The translations under genes and the position numbers were made by a program. Shown piece by piece: positions 63,859 to 64,000 of a stretch of 64,000 nt of DNA. The notes beneath the pieces were generated by a model, which saw nothing but the letters and a program-made list of their open reading frames with translations, did not search any database and had not been told where the DNA came from. How positions within the stretch are numbered: position 1 is the first letter of the stretch; each line of letters begins with the position of its first letter. Origin of the DNA: Actinomycetales bacterium (GTDB taxonomy: Bacteria; Actinomycetota; Actinomycetes; Actinomycetales; Microbacteriaceae); assembly GCA_017308515.1 (NCBI GenBank), contig JAFKEN010000006.1, forward strand, positions 104,456 through 168,455, written 5' to 3'.

Positions 63859-64000
63859 ATGGCTGACACCCTCAACAAGGGCGACCTGGTCGCCAAGATC
63901 GCTGCGGACTCGGGTCTGAGCCAGTCGGACGTCTCGAAGGTCGTCGACTCGTTCTTCGGCGTCGTCGCGTCGAGCGTCGGTTCGGGCACCAAGGTCTCGA
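63859..64000 (+). CDS. hup: HU-family DNA-binding protein (partial, runs off the window)
   Basis: Only 47 codons are present: MADTLNKGDLVAKIAADSGL, then QSDVSKVVDSFFGVVASSVG, the N-terminal helix pair of HU/IHF proteins. HU compacts the nucleoid. The GAGGAGGAC 7 nt upstream of ATG 63859 is a strong ribosome binding site. Whether it carries the Lys/Ala-rich C-terminal tail of actinobacterial HupB lies beyond the edge. Confidence 0.92.
   Translation, partial: MADTLNKGDLVAKIAADSGLSQSDVSKVVDSFFGVVASSVGSGTKVS

Overview
The window is chromosomal DNA of a very high-GC actinobacterium, most likely a member of the Microbacteriaceae (inference from gene order, DUF3566/DUF6049/DUF6230 families, class E sortase, CrgA and actinobacterial leaderless promoters). 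It spans the replication origin. Genes left of the origin run mostly on the minus strand and genes right of it mostly on the plus strand. No insertion sequences, prophage, CRISPR arrays or rRNA genes were seen.

Left flank (1-16.5 kb): the end of a cell-wall and signalling cluster (pbpA C-terminus, two PASTA-type Ser/Thr kinases, trpG-like amidotransferase, a 53-residue membrane protein, class E sortase, crgA), then ppiA with two rhomboid paralogues, one of which has lost its catalytic residues. Next come an RraA-like gene, a TetR regulator facing a secreted/membrane three-gene operon (DUF6230, DUF6114, exported protein), a GNAT enzyme, argG, a second TetR gene and tRNA-Ala and tRNA-Ile genes.

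Origin core (16.1-32.7 kb): DUF3566, gyrA, gyrB, dciA, recF, gnd and dnaN on the minus strand; oriC with DnaA boxes at 25.38-25.60 kb; dnaA; then rpmH, rnpA, yidD, yidC, jag, rsmG, parA and parB on the plus strand. Three parS-like palindromes lie between jag and rsmG.

Right flank (32.7-64 kb): ddl, a PLP aminotransferase, trxA, trxB, murJ and DUF6049 on the minus strand, divergent from cca; rpsF-ssb-rpsR-rplI; dnaB preceded by a cluster of DnaA-box-like 9-mers; membrane proteins; purB and a low-molecular-weight phosphatase; a WXG-like protein coupled to a large hydrolase-like protein; a holin-family protein; a HisC-type aminotransferase; a 2-oxoacid dehydrogenase E1alpha-E1beta-E2 operon without E3; a zinc uptake operon (znuA-znuC-znuB-zur) with an operator-like inverted repeat; a SipW-type secretion cassette whose signal peptidase is fused to an exported domain; cysteine-poor rpmB-rpmG-rpsN behind a structured leader; and the start of an HU gene that leaves the window.

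Functionally the region couples origin firing (DnaA, DnaN, RecF, gyrase, DciA, DnaB), segregation (ParAB/parS), envelope growth (PBP, PknA/B, CrgA, MurJ, Ddl, YidC) and translation. The less familiar parts are the pseudo-rhomboid pair, the TetR-controlled DUF6230/DUF6114 operon, the WXG/hydrolase pair and the SipW cassette.
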